From NCBI GenBank assembly GCA_902783745.1, contig CACZRY010000030.1, forward strand, positions 1 through 10,314: a stretch of DNA of 10,314 nt, in the 5' to 3' direction. This DNA comes from an uncultured Erysipelotrichaceae bacterium. GTDB taxonomy: Bacteria > Bacillota_I > Bacilli_A > Acholeplasmatales > Anaeroplasmataceae. How positions within the stretch are numbered: the stretch's first letter is position 1; every line of letters begins with the position of its first letter. This document shows positions 1 to 6,241 of this stretch, in pieces. The notes beneath the pieces were generated by a model that was not told where the DNA came from, did not search any database, and saw only the letters and a list, made by a program, of their open reading frames with translations. The translations under genes were made by a program, and so were the position numbers.

Positions 1-135
1 ACTATAATTAATGCTAATATTAAAGGTATATTAGTATCATATGGATATAGAGATAAATCTATATTAAAGGAATTTATGCTTCCTATTGCTGATAACGTTT
101 ATGAGCTTCTAAATAAAATAAGTGAATTCAAATAG
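1..135 (+). CDS. HAD-superfamily hydrolase, phosphoglycolate phosphatase-like (C-terminal fragment)
   Basis: The frame is open from the left edge to a TAG stop at 133-135, giving the last 44 residues of a protein. The stretch reads A-N-I-K-G-I-L-V-S-Y-G-Y-R and then a D-N-V-Y-E-L-L motif. This matches the C-terminus of Gph/PGP-type HAD phosphatases, where an 'AGI..I.V.WGYR' strand is followed by 'ad..id.p.eL...i'. Enzymes of this family remove phosphate from small phosphorylated metabolites in the cytosol, using an aspartyl-phosphate intermediate. The catalytic DxD motif lies outside the window, so neither substrate nor activity can be judged. No terminator is visible between the stop and the next promoter. 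The family call rests on one short motif and is moderate. Confidence 0.6.
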   Translation, partial: TIINANIKGILVSYGYRDKSILKEFMLPIADNVYELLNKISEFK

Positions 136-146
136 TTTAATATTTG

Positions 147-175
147 TTTACATAAATTTTTAATTTTGGTATAAT
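147..175 (+). promoter_or_regulatory. Extended -10 promoter for ytxK
   Basis: A TTTACA -35-like box at 147-152 is separated by exactly 17 bp from a perfect TATAAT at 170-175. TGG directly precedes the -10, giving an extended -10 element. The expected transcription start is near 181-183, inside the AAAGGTGA Shine-Dalgarno site (179-186) of the next gene. The leader would therefore be only about 10-12 nt. Confidence 0.75.
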
Positions 176-192
176 AACAAAGGTGATAATTT

Positions 193-1128
193 ATGCAAGA
201 TGTTAAACTCGTTAATCTTGAGTTATTCTATGACGTCATTACTGAATCTAATGAAATTCTATTTGAAGAATTTCATAAGCCATATTTTGATTTGTTAGAA
301 ATGACAATTAATAATATGCTTGAACAAACAATATTACAAGATGTTGAAGAAGAAACTGAAGAAAAGCTTACAAATTGTTATCATAAATTAGAAGGTATTG
401 ATTTTACTAAAGAAGATATAAGAAAGGCAATGCAGTCAGTTATATTATTAGGATTTAAGGAAATGGGAATTCCTAATGGTTATACTACACCTGATACTTT
501 AGGTATATTTATTGCATATCTTATTTCTAAAATGGTAAATAAAAAAGAAATCAATATTTTAGACCCAATGTGTGGTACAGGTAATTTGTTATTTACTATA
601 TCTAATTATCTAGAAAAGGATATGAATTTATTCGCAGTAGATAATGATCAAGAAATGGCAAGATTGACTAAGCTTACTGCAGATATATTAGATACTCAAA
701 CTGAAATATATCTAGAAGATATGTTTTCTTATGATCAAATTGGATTTGATGCAGTAGTATTAGATATGCCACATAAGGAATATGATGGAAAAGAATATTT
801 TCCATATAAGGCATTATCGCATGTAAAAAAATTAGTTTCTGATAATGGGTGCTTAATAGCTATATTAGAAAATGATTTTTTTAATTATGATTCTAATCAA
901 TCATTTAAAAATGATTTATTAAGTGATATGTCTATTGTTGGTTTAGTAGAGCTTCCAAATGAAATGTTTAAAACTGGGAAGCCAAAGATTATCTTAGCCT
1001 TGCAAAAACGTAAGATAGATAATCCATGCTTTATGGTCAAACTACCAAATTTCACAGATGCAAATGCATTTGGAAATGTCTTAAGACAGGTTGAAATGTG
1101 GTTTGAAAAAAATAAAAATGAAGATTAA
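193..1128 (+). CDS. ytxK: YtxK-like class I SAM-dependent methyltransferase
   Basis: This 311-residue protein resembles the DNA-adenine-methylase-like family typified by Bacillus YtxK. After a helical N-terminal part (about 1-95) comes G-Y-T-T-P-D-T-L-G near 96-104. The AdoMet-binding motif I follows, D-P-M-C-G-T-G-N-L-L at 124-133, with an acidic strand-2 end V-D-N-D at 149-152. The C-terminal signature V-E-L-P-N-E-M-F-K at about 252-260 is typical of the family. Where active N6-adenine methylases carry N/D-P-P-Y/F, this protein has D-M-P-H (191-194). YtxK relatives are also degenerate here, so DNA methylation should not be assumed and the substrate is unknown. An AAAGGTGA Shine-Dalgarno site lies 6 nt before the ATG. 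The gene sits directly upstream of ackA, as in Bacillus, which strengthens the identification. It is probably cytosolic and co-transcribed with ackA. Confidence 0.88.
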   Translation: MQDVKLVNLELFYDVITESNEILFEEFHKPYFDLLEMTINNMLEQTILQDVEEETEEKLTNCYHKLEGIDFTKEDIRKAMQSVILLGFKEMGIPNGYTTPDTLGIFIAYLISKMVNKKEINILDPMCGTGNLLFTISNYLEKDMNLFAVDNDQEMARLTKLTADILDTQTEIYLEDMFSYDQIGFDAVVLDMPHKEYDGKEYFPYKALSHVKKLVSDNGCLIAILENDFFNYDSNQSFKNDLLSDMSIVGLVELPNEMFKTGKPKIILALQKRKIDNPCFMVKLPNFTDANAFGNVLRQVEMWFEKNKNED

Positions 1129-1130
1129 AT
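1103..1130 (+). promoter_or_regulatory. Possible internal promoter for ackA
   Basis: TTGAAA at 1103-1108 and TTAAAT at 1125-1130, spaced by 16 bp, lie across the end of ytxK. The -10 matches only 4 of 6 consensus bases. The distance from -10 to start codon (20 nt) resembles other promoters in this window, and ackA has codon usage suggesting high expression, so an independent promoter is plausible. The evidence is weak in such AT-rich DNA. Confidence 0.3.
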
Positions 1131-1150
1131 AATTAAGGAGATTAAACGAA

Positions 1151-2374
1151 ATGAAAATTATGGCAGTTAATGCTGGTAGCTCATCAATTAAGTTCCAATT
1201 ACTTGAGATGCCAGAAGAAAAACTTATTGCTTCAGGTGTTGTTGAAAAGATCGGTTCTGTAGATGGTTCTGGTAAGCCTTTAAACGGCATCGTAACATTA
1301 AAGTACAATGGTAAGAAGGAAGAAACTAATCCAGTTATTCCTACACATAAAGAAGGTGTTCAATTAATTCTTGATGCATTAATTGACAAGGGAATCTTAA
1401 AGAGCTTAGACGAAATTTCTGGTGTTGGTCACCGTATCGTTCAAGGTGGAGAATATTTTAAGGATTCAACTTTAGTTGATGGTCCTAATGGTACAGTTGT
1501 AAAGAAAATCGCTGAATTAGCTGACCTTGCTCCATTACATAACCCAGCTCATATCATTGGTATTAAGGCATTCTATAATGCATTACCAAGCGTACCTGAG
1601 GTTGTAGTATTTGATACAGTATTCCATCAAACTATGCCTGAAGAAGCATATATGTATGCTACACCATATGAATGGTATGAAAAGTATGGCATTCGTAAGT
1701 ATGGTGCTCATGGTACTTCACACAAGTATGTTTCTCAAAGAATTGCACAATTAATTAATAAGCCATTAGAAAAAACAAACACAATCGTTTGCCACTTAGG
1801 TAATGGTGCATCTATTTCTGCAGTTAAGGGCGGAAAGTGCGTTGATACATCAATGGGTTTAACACCATTAGAAGGTATTCCTATGGGAACTCGTTCTGGT
1901 AATGTTGACCCAACAGTAGTTTCTTATATCTGCAAGAAGGAAGGAAAGACTGCTGAAGAAGTAGTTAATATTTTAAATAAGAAGTCAGGATACCTTGGTA
2001 TGTCTGGTCGTTCAAATGATGCTCGTGATGTTACAGCTGGTATGAACGAAGGAGATCATAGATGCAAGCTTACATTCGATGTTCAAGCTAAGAGAATCTG
2101 TGATTATATTGCATCTTACTGGTTATACTTAGATGGTAAGGTTGATGCTATCTGCTTCACTGCTGGTATGGGTGAAAACTTAAAGCATTTAAGAAAGAAT
2201 ATCATCGATAGATTAGCACCATTTGGTGTTAAGCTTGATGAAAAGCTAAACGATACTTTCTCAGATGAAAGAATTATCTCAACTCCTGATTCTAAGATTC
2301 AGGTTTGGATTGTTCCAACAAATGAAGAAGTTATGATTGCTCGTGACACTGTAAGAGTTGCTGGCTTAAAGTAA
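1151..2374 (+). CDS. ackA: Acetate kinase
   Basis: Acetate kinase interconverts acetyl phosphate plus ADP and acetate plus ATP in the cytosol. It normally works with phosphotransacetylase (not in this window) for fermentative ATP formation. The 407-residue protein is full length for the family. Visible motifs are N-A-G-S-S-S-I-K-F (catalytic N7), G-H-R-I-V-Q-G-G (R95), F-D-T-V-F-H-Q (D155), G-A-H-G-T-S-H (H187), L-G-N-G-A-S, G-T-R-S-G (R248), G-M-G-E-N and the C-terminal T-N-E-E (E393). All expected active-site residues are therefore present. The first conserved block has Q where most homologues have H (R-I-V-H-G-G). AAGGAG at 1135-1140 lies 10 nt before the ATG. Codon use is richer in ATC, CGT and TTC and poorer in ATA than its neighbours, as expected of a highly expressed gene. 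It follows ytxK by 22 nt and is closed by a strong terminator. Confidence 0.99.
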   Translation: MKIMAVNAGSSSIKFQLLEMPEEKLIASGVVEKIGSVDGSGKPLNGIVTLKYNGKKEETNPVIPTHKEGVQLILDALIDKGILKSLDEISGVGHRIVQGGEYFKDSTLVDGPNGTVVKKIAELADLAPLHNPAHIIGIKAFYNALPSVPEVVVFDTVFHQTMPEEAYMYATPYEWYEKYGIRKYGAHGTSHKYVSQRIAQLINKPLEKTNTIVCHLGNGASISAVKGGKCVDTSMGLTPLEGIPMGTRSGNVDPTVVSYICKKEGKTAEEVVNILNKKSGYLGMSGRSNDARDVTAGMNEGDHRCKLTFDVQAKRICDYIASYWLYLDGKVDAICFTAGMGENLKHLRKNIIDRLAPFGVKLDEKLNDTFSDERIISTPDSKIQVWIVPTNEEVMIARDTVRVAGLK

Positions 2375-2398
2375 AATCAAATTAATTATTAAGATATA

Positions 2399-2429
2399 TT
2401 GGGGCCTTTGGCCCCATTTCTTATATAAT
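2399..2429 (+). promoter_or_regulatory. Promoter for the 2448 gene, overlapping the ackA terminator
   Basis: A perfect TATAAT lies at 2424-2429, only a few bases after the terminator T tract. No good -35 is present; the best is TTGGGG at 2399-2404 with a long 19-bp spacer, which would place the terminator hairpin inside the promoter spacer. The expected start near 2436 would leave a leader of about 12 nt. Confidence 0.45.
2400..2422 (+). terminator. Rho-independent terminator of ytxK-ackA
   Basis: GGGGCC at 2401-2406 pairs with GGCCCC at 2410-2415 around a TTT loop, extended by T2400-A2416. TTTCTT follows. This is by far the most GC-rich short segment in the window, as expected for a terminator stem in an AT-rich genome. 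The T tract is interrupted by one C. Confidence 0.88.
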
Positions 2430-2447
2430 TAATAAGGTGGTGTTAAT

Positions 2448-3338
2448 ATGACTAAAAAGAAAATCATAATTATTATAATGTCTTCTATATTTGGATTAAT
2501 ATTACTTACTGCAATTATAGTTGGTATTATAGTATTAGTTAATATGAATAAGCCAATTGCAAAAATAGAAGATGAAACACCACCTATTTATGAAACTGAT
2601 AAAAAAGAAATAACAAGTGATGTAAAACTACCTACTAATTATTCTGCAAGTGATGCTATGGCATATGCAATGTGGAGAATGGAAAATATTAATTTTGCAA
2701 TTTCAACAACAGGTGAATCTAAGGCAAGCTTTGTAACACAAAAGGTAAATGCTAAAAGAACTGTTATAGATAATGAAGCAATTATTACAACAGTATCAAC
2801 ATCAAGCTTTAAGAAAATAGCAGAAGAAAAATTCTTTTCAAAAGATCAAAGAGTATTAATATCTAAATCTTCATCAATTAATGATGAAGATGCAACAGCT
2901 GTTTTTTCTAAAGAAAAACCTAAAGAATATAGTAAAGAAGAATATCTTAAAATGTTTGGTTGGATGCCATTCCAGCTTACTGGATATATAGTTTCAAAGG
3001 ATACTTATTTAAATGAACCAACAATGGTAAAAAATCAAGATGATACCTATACAATATCTATGGATTTAAATCCTAATTCAAATTATGCACCATATTGGTA
3101 TAGATATGAAATATTATATAATTCATCATCTACAATAATACCTGAATTTCAAAGTATTCATATTGATTTTACAATTGATAATAGCTATAGAGTATTAAAG
3201 GCAGAATATAATGAAGTATATAAAGTAGAAGTATTTTTTAAGACAACTACTAAAACTCATGTCATAGATTCATTTACATATGATAATATATCATTTGATA
3301 AAGAAAGATATGATTTTTACAAAAGCAATTTAAAATAG
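2448..3338 (+). CDS. Membrane-anchored extracytoplasmic protein of unknown function
   Basis: I do not recognise this 296-residue protein. It begins with a short K-K-K cytosolic stub and a long hydrophobic segment at about residues 6-32, very rich in isoleucine. There is no lipobox cysteine and no obvious signal-peptidase site, so it is most likely an N-in/C-out single-pass anchored protein. Residues 40-60 are acidic/proline-rich and look like a linker. The remaining roughly 235 residues are polar, rich in K, E, S, T and Y, with alternating hydrophobic patterns that suggest a beta-rich extracellular domain. S-A-S-D-A-M-A-Y-A-M-W near 66-76 is distinctive. AAGGTGG at 2434-2440 lies 7 nt before the ATG. 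It forms a single-gene unit between two terminators. Compared with ackA it uses many ATA codons and few GC-ending ones. Presence of a gene is secure; function is not. Confidence 0.85.
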   Translation: MTKKKIIIIIMSSIFGLILLTAIIVGIIVLVNMNKPIAKIEDETPPIYETDKKEITSDVKLPTNYSASDAMAYAMWRMENINFAISTTGESKASFVTQKVNAKRTVIDNEAIITTVSTSSFKKIAEEKFFSKDQRVLISKSSSINDEDATAVFSKEKPKEYSKEEYLKMFGWMPFQLTGYIVSKDTYLNEPTMVKNQDDTYTISMDLNPNSNYAPYWYRYEILYNSSSTIIPEFQSIHIDFTIDNSYRVLKAEYNEVYKVEVFFKTTTKTHVIDSFTYDNISFDKERYDFYKSNLK

Positions 3339-3345
3339 TATTAAT

Positions 3346-3375
3346 AAGGTAAAATATTTTTATTTTACCTTTTTT
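3346..3375 (+). terminator. AT-rich intrinsic terminator after the 2448 gene
   Basis: An 11-bp perfect inverted repeat, AAGGTAAAATA (3346-3356) against TATTTTACCTT (3361-3371), closes a TTTT loop. The T run continues to 3375. The stop codon lies only 8 nt upstream of the stem. The U-rich tract favours left-to-right termination. Confidence 0.82.
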
Positions 3376-3387
3376 ATATGCTATAAT
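3359..3387 (+). promoter_or_regulatory. Extended -10 promoter for the DegV-like gene
   Basis: TG at 3379-3380, one base, then a perfect TATAAT at 3382-3387 form an extended -10. The -35 position (3359-3364, TTTATT) is poor and overlaps the upstream terminator. A start near 3394 gives a leader of roughly 17 nt and excludes translation from the ATG at 3393. Confidence 0.6.
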
Positions 3388-3410
3388 CTATCATGTTAGG
3401 GGTGATATTT

Positions 3411-4259
3411 ATGAAGACTAAAATATTTGTTTCATCATCAACATCAATAGATCAAGCAACACATTCATATTCTATTACTATAATTCCAGATATTATAACA
3501 ATTGATGGTGAAATATATGAAGATACTAAGCAAATGTCACCTGAATCATTTTGTAATAGAATAAAATATGATGATTCTTCATTAATTAAGATTTCTCATC
3601 AAAACTTTGAATATATAGATAATTTATATAAACAAACAAAAGCTCAAGGCTATACAGATTATTTATTTATATTATCCCCATATGAATATGATATGGAAGA
3701 TGATTTAAATAAATTAAAAGAACAATATAGTGATGATAATATAGTTATATATAAATCTAATGTAGCATCTTTCTTGCTTGCCTTAATGGTAATAGAAGCA
3801 GATAAATCTTTAAAAAATCAAGTACCTATGAAAAAGGTAATTGAGATGCTAGATAATATGTCTTTAGAATCTATTGGTGGTATTAGAATATTTAAAGAAA
3901 CTGAAGCTGAGCTTATATCTCCATTTGATTCTTCTATATTAAATACTAAAAGTGCAGGAGAATCATATATATGGAGCAATCATCAATTTGTTATGATTGG
4001 TAAATCGTCTAAAAAAAGAGATAAAGATGCAAATCCATTTAAAGCGTTTATAAGATCTTTTTTCGAAAAAACAGAAGGTTTAAACATTCAGCCTGTCTTA
4101 TTATATTCAACTAAAAATACTGCATATCTTAATTATTTAAGAGATATGATAAAGTCTATTTATCCAAAATTAAAAAGCATAAAAGAAATAGCTTTAGCTC
4201 CAAGAATACAGCTTGAAATTAAGAATGGGTTAGGTATTGCTTACTTATCTAAGATGTAA
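3411..4259 (+). CDS. Divergent DegV-family (fatty-acid-binding) protein
   Basis: The 282-residue protein opens with K-I-F-V-S-S-S-T-S followed by I-T-I-I-P-D-I-I-T-I-D-G-E-I-Y-E-D and M-S-P-E-S-F. This mirrors the DegV pattern 'I.tDSs.dl ... i.vvPl.v.i.g..y.D ... s.eefy'. DegV proteins (FakB is the studied branch) bind a fatty acid in the cytosol and in some species present it to the kinase FakA. The usual lipid-contact motifs are hard to find here: no T-S-Q-P-S after the first domain, no S-G-T near residue 90, and no H-x-G-P-G near the C-terminus. Ligand and partner are therefore uncertain. An in-frame ATG at 3393 would add six residues, but I chose 3411. AGGGGTGAT at 3398-3406 sits at the right distance, the first beta strand begins right after it, and 3393 lies at or before the predicted transcript start. 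No fakA is in the window. Confidence 0.68.
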   Translation: MKTKIFVSSSTSIDQATHSYSITIIPDIITIDGEIYEDTKQMSPESFCNRIKYDDSSLIKISHQNFEYIDNLYKQTKAQGYTDYLFILSPYEYDMEDDLNKLKEQYSDDNIVIYKSNVASFLLALMVIEADKSLKNQVPMKKVIEMLDNMSLESIGGIRIFKETEAELISPFDSSILNTKSAGESYIWSNHQFVMIGKSSKKRDKDANPFKAFIRSFFEKTEGLNIQPVLLYSTKNTAYLNYLRDMIKSIYPKLKSIKEIALAPRIQLEIKNGLGIAYLSKM

Positions 4260-4271
4260 CGTATAATTTTA

Positions 4272-4300
4272 TTGAAACGAAGCTCTATTTGTGTTAAAAT
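4272..4300 (+). promoter_or_regulatory. Promoter of the aromatic amino acid operon
   Basis: TTGAAA at 4272-4277, a 17-bp spacer, and TAAAAT at 4295-4300 preceded by TGT (extended -10) give a near-consensus housekeeping promoter. The predicted start is near 4306-4308. It lies 12 nt after the DegV-like stop codon, and no clear terminator separates the two genes, so some read-through is possible. Confidence 0.75.
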
Positions 4301-4306
4301 ATCAAT

Positions 4307-4376
4307 ACATATCGGCTTTCCTGAATGATATTCAGGATTTTAGTGCTAATATGAAATGTTTAACGGAGAAACATTT
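4307..4376 (+). promoter_or_regulatory. Putative structured 5' leader of tyrA-aroBA operon
   Basis: The predicted leader runs about 75 nt to the tyrA ATG, much longer than the others here. Read by eye it can form three helices. P1 pairs CATAT (4308-4312) with ATATG (4349-4353). P2 is an 8-bp hairpin, 4319-4326 with 4330-4337, closed by a GAT loop and followed by TTTT. P3 is an 8-bp hairpin, AAATGTTT (4354-4361) with AAACATTT (4369-4376). Its 7-nt loop AACGGAG holds the best Shine-Dalgarno match. P1 and P3 abut, which would allow stacking. I do not match this to a riboswitch class I know, and it is too short for a T-box. Whether it regulates the operon is inference. Confidence 0.4.
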
Positions 4377-4383
4377 GATTTAT

Positions 4384-5205
4384 ATGAATATATTAATTGT
4401 AGGATTAGGCCTCATAGGAGGCGCATATGCAAGCATATTATCTAAGTATCATAATGTTTATGGTACAGATTTAGATATTAATGCAATAAACTATGCAAAA
4501 AATAAAAATTTCATAATTGATGGTTCAGTTGATCCTAAGAATTATATTCTTAAATCTGATTTAATTATTTTATCTATTTTCCCTAAGGCGATAATAGATT
4601 TTTTAAATAAGTATAAAGATTTATTTAATTCTAATCAGGTTATTACTGATGTTTGTGGTGTTAAATCTAAATATATTTTAGAAGCTACAAATATATCTAA
4701 GCCTGCCTATTATTTAGCTCATCATCCTATGAGTGGTAGTGAAAAAAATGGAATTGAAAATTATAATTCATTCTCATTTAAGGGTAAGAATTTTATTATT
4801 ACAACAGTAGAAGATAATGCCCCAACAAGAGCAATTGATATGATAAAGCAAATTGGAATTGATTTAGAAATGAATGTTTCTATATGTGATTATAAAAAGC
4901 ATGATCAAATGATTGCTTATACTTCAGATTTGACTCACGCTGTTGCAGTATCACTTATGAATTCTAATAGAGATCCTAAGCTAATTGATTTTGCAGGAAG
5001 AAGTTTTTTAGAAATGACAAGAATTGCAAATATCAATGAAAGCTTATGGAGTGAGATTTTTATTGAAAATAGAGATTATTTATTAGAAGAGATAAATATA
5101 TTTATTAATGAAATGCATAAAATGAAGAATGCGTTAGAAAATAATGATGATAAAAAATTAAAAGAATTATTTTTATCATCAACTAAAATAAGGAAAGAGA
5201 TGTGA
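4384..5205 (+). CDS. tyrA: Prephenate dehydrogenase
   Basis: The enzyme oxidatively decarboxylates prephenate to 4-hydroxyphenylpyruvate, the step committing to tyrosine. The 273-residue protein has an N-terminal Rossmann motif G-L-G-L-I-G-G at 7-13 with D29 at the end of the second strand, favouring NAD over NADP. The catalytic H-P-M-S-G-S-E block is at 114-120 (H114). S-D-L-T-H-A-V-A follows at 181-188 (H185), then M-T-R-I-A at 211-215 (R213). No C-terminal ACT domain is present, so the common tyrosine-binding regulatory module is missing. I start at 4384 because M-N-I-L-I-V-G is the standard beginning. An in-frame TTG at 4375 lies 6 nt after GGAG (4365-4368) and could be used instead, adding three residues. 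An open GTG at 4291 overlaps the promoter -10 and is rejected. It leads the operon; aroB starts 4 nt after its TGA. Confidence 0.95.
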   Translation: MNILIVGLGLIGGAYASILSKYHNVYGTDLDINAINYAKNKNFIIDGSVDPKNYILKSDLIILSIFPKAIIDFLNKYKDLFNSNQVITDVCGVKSKYILEATNISKPAYYLAHHPMSGSEKNGIENYNSFSFKGKNFIITTVEDNAPTRAIDMIKQIGIDLEMNVSICDYKKHDQMIAYTSDLTHAVAVSLMNSNRDPKLIDFAGRSFLEMTRIANINESLWSEIFIENRDYLLEEINIFINEMHKMKNALENNDDKKLKELFLSSTKIRKEM

Positions 5206-5209
5206 TTAT

Positions 5210-6241
5210 ATGAGAACTTTAGATATTAATTTAGGGCAAAATTCCTATAAAATATTAATTGAAGATGACATACTATCACGTCTTTCTTTTTATATTAAGG
5301 AAGTTTATAAAAATAAAAAAATATATATTGTAACTGATGATACAGTTAAGGATTTATATTTAGATAAGGTTATTAATTCATTAAAGAATGATTACGAAAT
5401 TGATTATGTTGTTGTGGCACATGGTGAGCAATCTAAATCAATTGAAACATACATTAAGGTATGTGAAGAATTATTAGAAAAGAATATTAGAAGAAATGAA
5501 TTATTATTAGGCCTTGGTGGTGGTGTAATTGGAGATTTAACAGGCTTTGTTGCATCATCATTATATAGAGGTATTCCATATATTAATGTACCTACATCTT
5601 TATTATCACAAATGGATTCATCTATTGGTGGTAAGACTGGTATAGATTTTTATGGAAGAAAGAATATTTTAGGTGCATTTAAGCAACCTTTAATGGTATT
5701 AATTGACCCATTAACATTAAATTCACTTCCTAAAAGAGAATTTAATAATGGTATGGGTGAATTAATTAAGCATGGTGCAATAGGCAATAAAAAGCTTTTA
5801 GACTTATTATATGATAAGCCAAGAATTGATGAGAATATTATTGCAGAATCATTAATGGTTAAAAGAAAAGTAGTTGAAATTGACCCATTTGATCAAGGCT
5901 TAAGAATGACATTGAATTTTGGTCATACATTTGGTCATGCGATAGAATTAAAATATGGATATAAGCATGGTGAGGCTGTTGCGATAGGTATGCTTATGGC
6001 TATTAAGATGGGAATTGATTTAGGTGTTACAAAAGAAGAGTGTTATAAGCCTATTTTAGATATTTTAAAGCTATATGAATTACCTGTTACTGAATATGAT
6101 TATAATGATTATTTAGCTGATGTTTTAAATGACAAGAAGAATTTAGCAGGTGTTGTTAATTTTATTTTTTTAACTAAGCTTGGCGAATGTGTAATTTATA
6201 AGATAAGCGAAAAAGATATTAAGGAGAAAATAAAACAATGA
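5210..6241 (+). CDS. aroB: 3-dehydroquinate synthase
   Basis: AroB converts DAHP to 3-dehydroquinate, the second shikimate step, in the cytosol using NAD and a divalent metal. The 343 residues match the usual length. Motifs include H-G-E-Q-S-K-S (71-77), G-G-G-V-I-G-D-L-T-G-F (103-113) and P-T-S-L-L-S-Q-M-D-S-S-I-G-G-K-T-G (128-144). Also present are G-E-L-I-K-H-G (183-189, metal ligand E184), N-F-G-H-T-F-G-H (236-243, H239) and H-G-E-A-V (253-257, H253). The metal ligands and the catalytic lysine loop are intact. Its ATG lies 4 nt after the tyrA TGA. AGGAAAGAG (5191-5199) lies inside tyrA, with a closer GTGAT segment. The stop overlaps the aroA start in ATGA, indicating translational coupling. 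Confidence 0.98.
   Translation: MRTLDINLGQNSYKILIEDDILSRLSFYIKEVYKNKKIYIVTDDTVKDLYLDKVINSLKNDYEIDYVVVAHGEQSKSIETYIKVCEELLEKNIRRNELLLGLGGGVIGDLTGFVASSLYRGIPYINVPTSLLSQMDSSIGGKTGIDFYGRKNILGAFKQPLMVLIDPLTLNSLPKREFNNGMGELIKHGAIGNKKLLDLLYDKPRIDENIIAESLMVKRKVVEIDPFDQGLRMTLNFGHTFGHAIELKYGYKHGEAVAIGMLMAIKMGIDLGVTKEECYKPILDILKLYELPVTEYDYNDYLADVLNDKKNLAGVVNFIFLTKLGECVIYKISEKDIKEKIKQ

Noticed and set aside
1081..1308. Open frame of 75 codons on the minus strand
   Set aside because: It lies antisense across the ytxK end and the conserved ackA N-terminus, has no recognisable protein motif, and is explained by ackA codon structure.
3393..3410. Earlier in-frame ATG for the DegV-like gene
   Set aside because: It lies at or before the predicted transcript start, its six extra residues encode the Shine-Dalgarno site of the better start at 3411, and DegV proteins begin right at the first strand.
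4291..4383. N-terminal extension of TyrA from a GTG at 4291
   Set aside because: The extension covers the promoter -10 and predicted leader, has no suitable ribosome site, and precedes the normal M-N-I-L-I-V-G start of the family.
4260..4383. T-box or other known riboswitch before tyrA
   Set aside because: The leader is too short for a T-box and lacks its conserved T-box sequence; no other known class consensus was recognised, so only a generic structured leader is reported.
5205..5230. Reading through TGA as tryptophan (Mycoplasma code)
   Set aside because: TGA falls exactly at expected protein ends in tyrA, aroB and aroE, with starts of the next genes overlapping or adjacent, and tryptophan is encoded by TGG.
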